A stretch of DNA of 64,000 nt. It comes from Strigamia acuminata. Taxonomy: Eukaryota > Arthropoda > Chilopoda > Geophilomorpha > Linotaeniidae. Each line of letters begins with the position of its first letter. The stretch's first letter is position 1. Location: the NCBI GenBank assembly GCA_949358305.1, contig OX442314.1, forward strand, positions 59,591,369 to 59,655,368, in the 5' to 3' direction. Below the pieces are notes generated by a model. It worked only from the letters and a program-made list of their open reading frames with translations, was not told where the DNA came from and searched no databases. Made by a program: the position numbers and the translations under genes. Below are positions 62,137 through 64,000 of the stretch, piece after piece.

Positions 62137-63552
62137 TACTGTCGGCCGGCAGAGTCCTGGAAATTCCCCTCCTGTATGGAAGGGCAAGAGCTGTGTGAAG
62201 ATCGGTTGGAGGCATTCGGTCGGTCCGAGTGGTGCTGGTCGCTGTCGTGGCTTTCTCGGTGCGATCTGGATGACGGCCGACTTTGGTCGTCGTCGTCCGA
62301 CGAATCAGAGGGGTCGGAAGGGTCGCCTTGTGGGCGGTCTCTCGGTCCCTTCGGGGGAACCTCTTCGCCACCCCGTGATTTCTTCGAGCCTCCGGAGGGC
62401 AGCGGCTCCTTTTCGTCGCTGTTCCCGTAAAAAGAATGCCACTTATTTTCTTCGCTTTCTGGGCGCTCGCGGTCCTTATTCGCGTTCTTTTTGTTAAGTA
62501 ATGCGTTAATGGCGGCGCTTCTCTCGGATCGTTTTGAGGGGTTTCGTTCTCTGGATTTTCTGTTCGGTTGGTCGTCTGCTTGCGACTTCCTCTTTTTTGT
62601 TTCGATATCGGAACCACCAGCGGGTTCTTTCTCCGCTTTTGCGTTCTTTTCTTTTTTATTCTTATCCGAAACATCTTGTTCGTATTCTTTTTGGAATTTC
62701 TCTGTTTCTTTTTCCCAGTTCTCAGCTTCCCATCGTTTTTTTTCTTAGCCTGATATTCGTCGGTCCATCTGTCTCGCTCCCATTCTTCCTGTTCTCTTAG
62801 GAATTGTTCTTTTTCTCTTCTTGCTTTTTCGGCTTTCATTCTTTCGTGGTGCTGCTCTTCCCATTTTTGGTGTTGCAGTTGAGCTTCCTCTCTGAGTTTC
62901 TGCAGCTTTTCGGCCTTTCTCTGGGCCAGGAGAGCTCGAAATTGGTCTTCGTAGTCTTGAGCCTCTTTATGTCTTCCCTCGACGGTGGCGTTCCATTCTT
63001 GCCGTATCTTGGCTTCCTGCTCTTCTCTCATCTTCTGAGCCATTTTTTCGGTCTTCTGTGTAGCTTCTTTTTCACGCCGTAATCTTTCTTCTTCTTCCTT
63101 CCAGAGTTCCCTCCTTTCGGAGCTCACTCTGCGTTGGCGATTTATTGTTTCTTGCCTCGCTTCTTCGCGGGCCTTTTCTCGAGATTCGTGAAGAGCCTTG
63201 TGAGGGTCGGGCTCGTAGCTGCCTAGGTCACTTGGCGTTTCCTGTACCATGGGTGTCTCCGCTGCCGGCCTCGCGACTGGTGTCGGGGCCTGCGCTGCGC
63301 AGATGGCCTTGGTGAGCAGCGTAATCGAATCCCAGACTGACGTTCCCGGTGGAATATCGGTTTCCGCTTTCAGTCGGGCTGCTTGTTGAGATAGGAGTAT
63401 TAGGTGTGCTTCTTCGGGAGAAACAGGGGCAGGTCTCGCCGTGCCTCTGGAGGCCATCGGGGTCCCGCTCGTGCTTCGTACCGGAGTTTCATTTAGGGGG
63501 GCGGATTGGTGACTTTTTGCCGGTGATGGGTTGCTGTCGATTGTGGTAGTTC
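62137..63552 (-). pseudogene. gag: Gyp2b Gag, N-terminal and coiled-coil part
   Basis: Matches Gyp2a gag from about its residue 120 (NPSPAKSHQ) through the Arg/Glu/Lys-rich coiled coil. Then an 8-T homopolymer (62736-62743) shifts the frame relative to Gyp2a, with a small deletion (the AIIDEQ region). The correct frame continues on another phase down to EGNFQDSAGRQY at the solo LTR. The true start is absent because the Copia-like LTR at 63553 has replaced it; residues read to the right of 63552 are antisense to that LTR. Confidence 0.88.
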
Positions 63553-64000
63553 TGTTGTTTATCGATGCCAAACAGTTCTCCGTACTTGTTTTGCGCATTT
63601 CTTAATGTATTACTGCATTATGCAGCCTAGTGTATTTATTTAGACTTCTTTTCATTCTTTAACATTGGGCATAATGCTGCCTGTATCATGTTAGTATTAG
63701 TTTACTTTTTCCAACACCAGATGGTGTCAATTGTATTATTTTCACAATCACAATGGCCGCTTGCATGCCAGCAAGCACTCATGTATTTTCTCCACCTAAA
63801 TGGACCAAAATATGTAAGCATTTTCGTTTTTATTAAACATTTAGTTTATTTTTACATTGTGTTTGTCACATATGAGCACTTTAGAGTGCAGTGACTTTAT
63901 TTTCCACCATTTTCAAGCGCTGGAGGTGCGCGCACGTCATTGCGCTCATATTAGCCGTGTTTCGGCATTTAAACTCGCTTCCACACACAGTATTTCATAC
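63553..64000 (+). mobile_element. Cop4: start of a Copia-like LTR, cut by window end
   Basis: Homology of Gyp2b gag to Gyp2a stops exactly where TGTTGTTTATCG begins. Further in are ACACCA/TGGTGT around GA (63714-63727), CACAATGGCCGC, GTAAGC at 63814-63819 and ATTAAA, the same order and spacing as in the Cop2 LTR. No primer site is reached before the window ends. Confidence 0.7.

Larger units (their letters stand above)
30243..63552 (-). mobile_element. Gyp2b: large Gypsy element with third ORF, host of nested insertions
   Basis: One minus-strand element explains gag (63552 to 59789), pol (59825 to 55723), a spliced third ORF (48893 to 31093), a polypurine tract and a 3' LTR (30243-31056). 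Removing a solo LTR, Cop3 and Cop1 with its nested Cop2, each with one target duplication, leaves about 11.5 kb and restores reading frames at the junctions examined. The 5' LTR and gag start lie beyond the Copia-like LTR that cuts in at 63553. Frameshifts in gag (T run at 62736-62743) and near the pol end (about 56300) make this copy non-functional. Confidence 0.85.

Overview
This is a eukaryotic, most likely arthropod, chromosome segment made almost entirely of nested transposable elements. Pointers to an animal host are LTR primer sites matching animal initiator tRNA-Met, tRNA-Phe and tRNA-Pro 3' ends, BEL/Pao, Gypsy and Copia elements side by side, a Tc1/mariner relic, and a short arthropod-type TTAGG run. 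One intronless 396-codon gene (1633-2823) resembles, from memory only, a lineage-expanded family of uncharacterised spider proteins. I lean towards a spider but cannot prove it. It is the only convincing host-type gene seen.

Layout. 1-4885: low-complexity repeat, the 396-aa gene, and a Tc1 transposase relic whose two halves point in opposite directions. 4886-12988: a minus-strand Gypsy element (Gyp1) with near-identical 505-bp LTRs and 4-bp target duplication, broken by internal deletion and stops, and carrying a 1477-bp non-autonomous DNA element built of 103-bp tandem repeats. 14830-21096: a BEL/Pao element (BEL1) with apparently identical LTRs and one open 1755-codon gag-pol frame. 21097-24326: relics. 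24327-27908: start of a plus-strand Gypsy element (Gyp2a; LTR, tRNA-Pro primer site, gag) that runs into a 200-N assembly gap.

30243-63552 is one large minus-strand Gypsy element of the same family (Gyp2b), about 11.5 kb once insertions are removed. It has gag, a canonical -1 frameshift site, pol, and then in the env position a long third ORF that appears to be spliced (exon 1 at 48771-48893, exon 2 at 31093-33897, same phase), followed by a polypurine tract and 3' LTR. Into it have jumped: Copia element Cop1 (34378-48705, in the ORF3 intron), which itself contains Copia element Cop2 (40789-48035); Copia element Cop3 (48956-55378, intact 1493-codon polyprotein); a solo LTR (61139-62136, in gag); and the start of a fourth Copia-like LTR (from 63553). 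Each complete insertion carries a target-site duplication, and LTR divergence agrees with the nesting order.

The two signals I find most novel are (i) a chain of hairpins in the 5' leaders of Cop1 and Cop2 whose stems differ by compensatory changes while some loops are conserved, pointing to a selected RNA structure, with an analogous strong stem in Cop3; and (ii) the spliced, non-env third ORF of Gyp2b with a strong stem-loop upstream of its first exon. LTRs of unrelated families here also share a CGCCATNTT (YY1-type) motif, and three Copia LTRs share a palindrome / ATGGC / GTRAG / ATTAAA layout.
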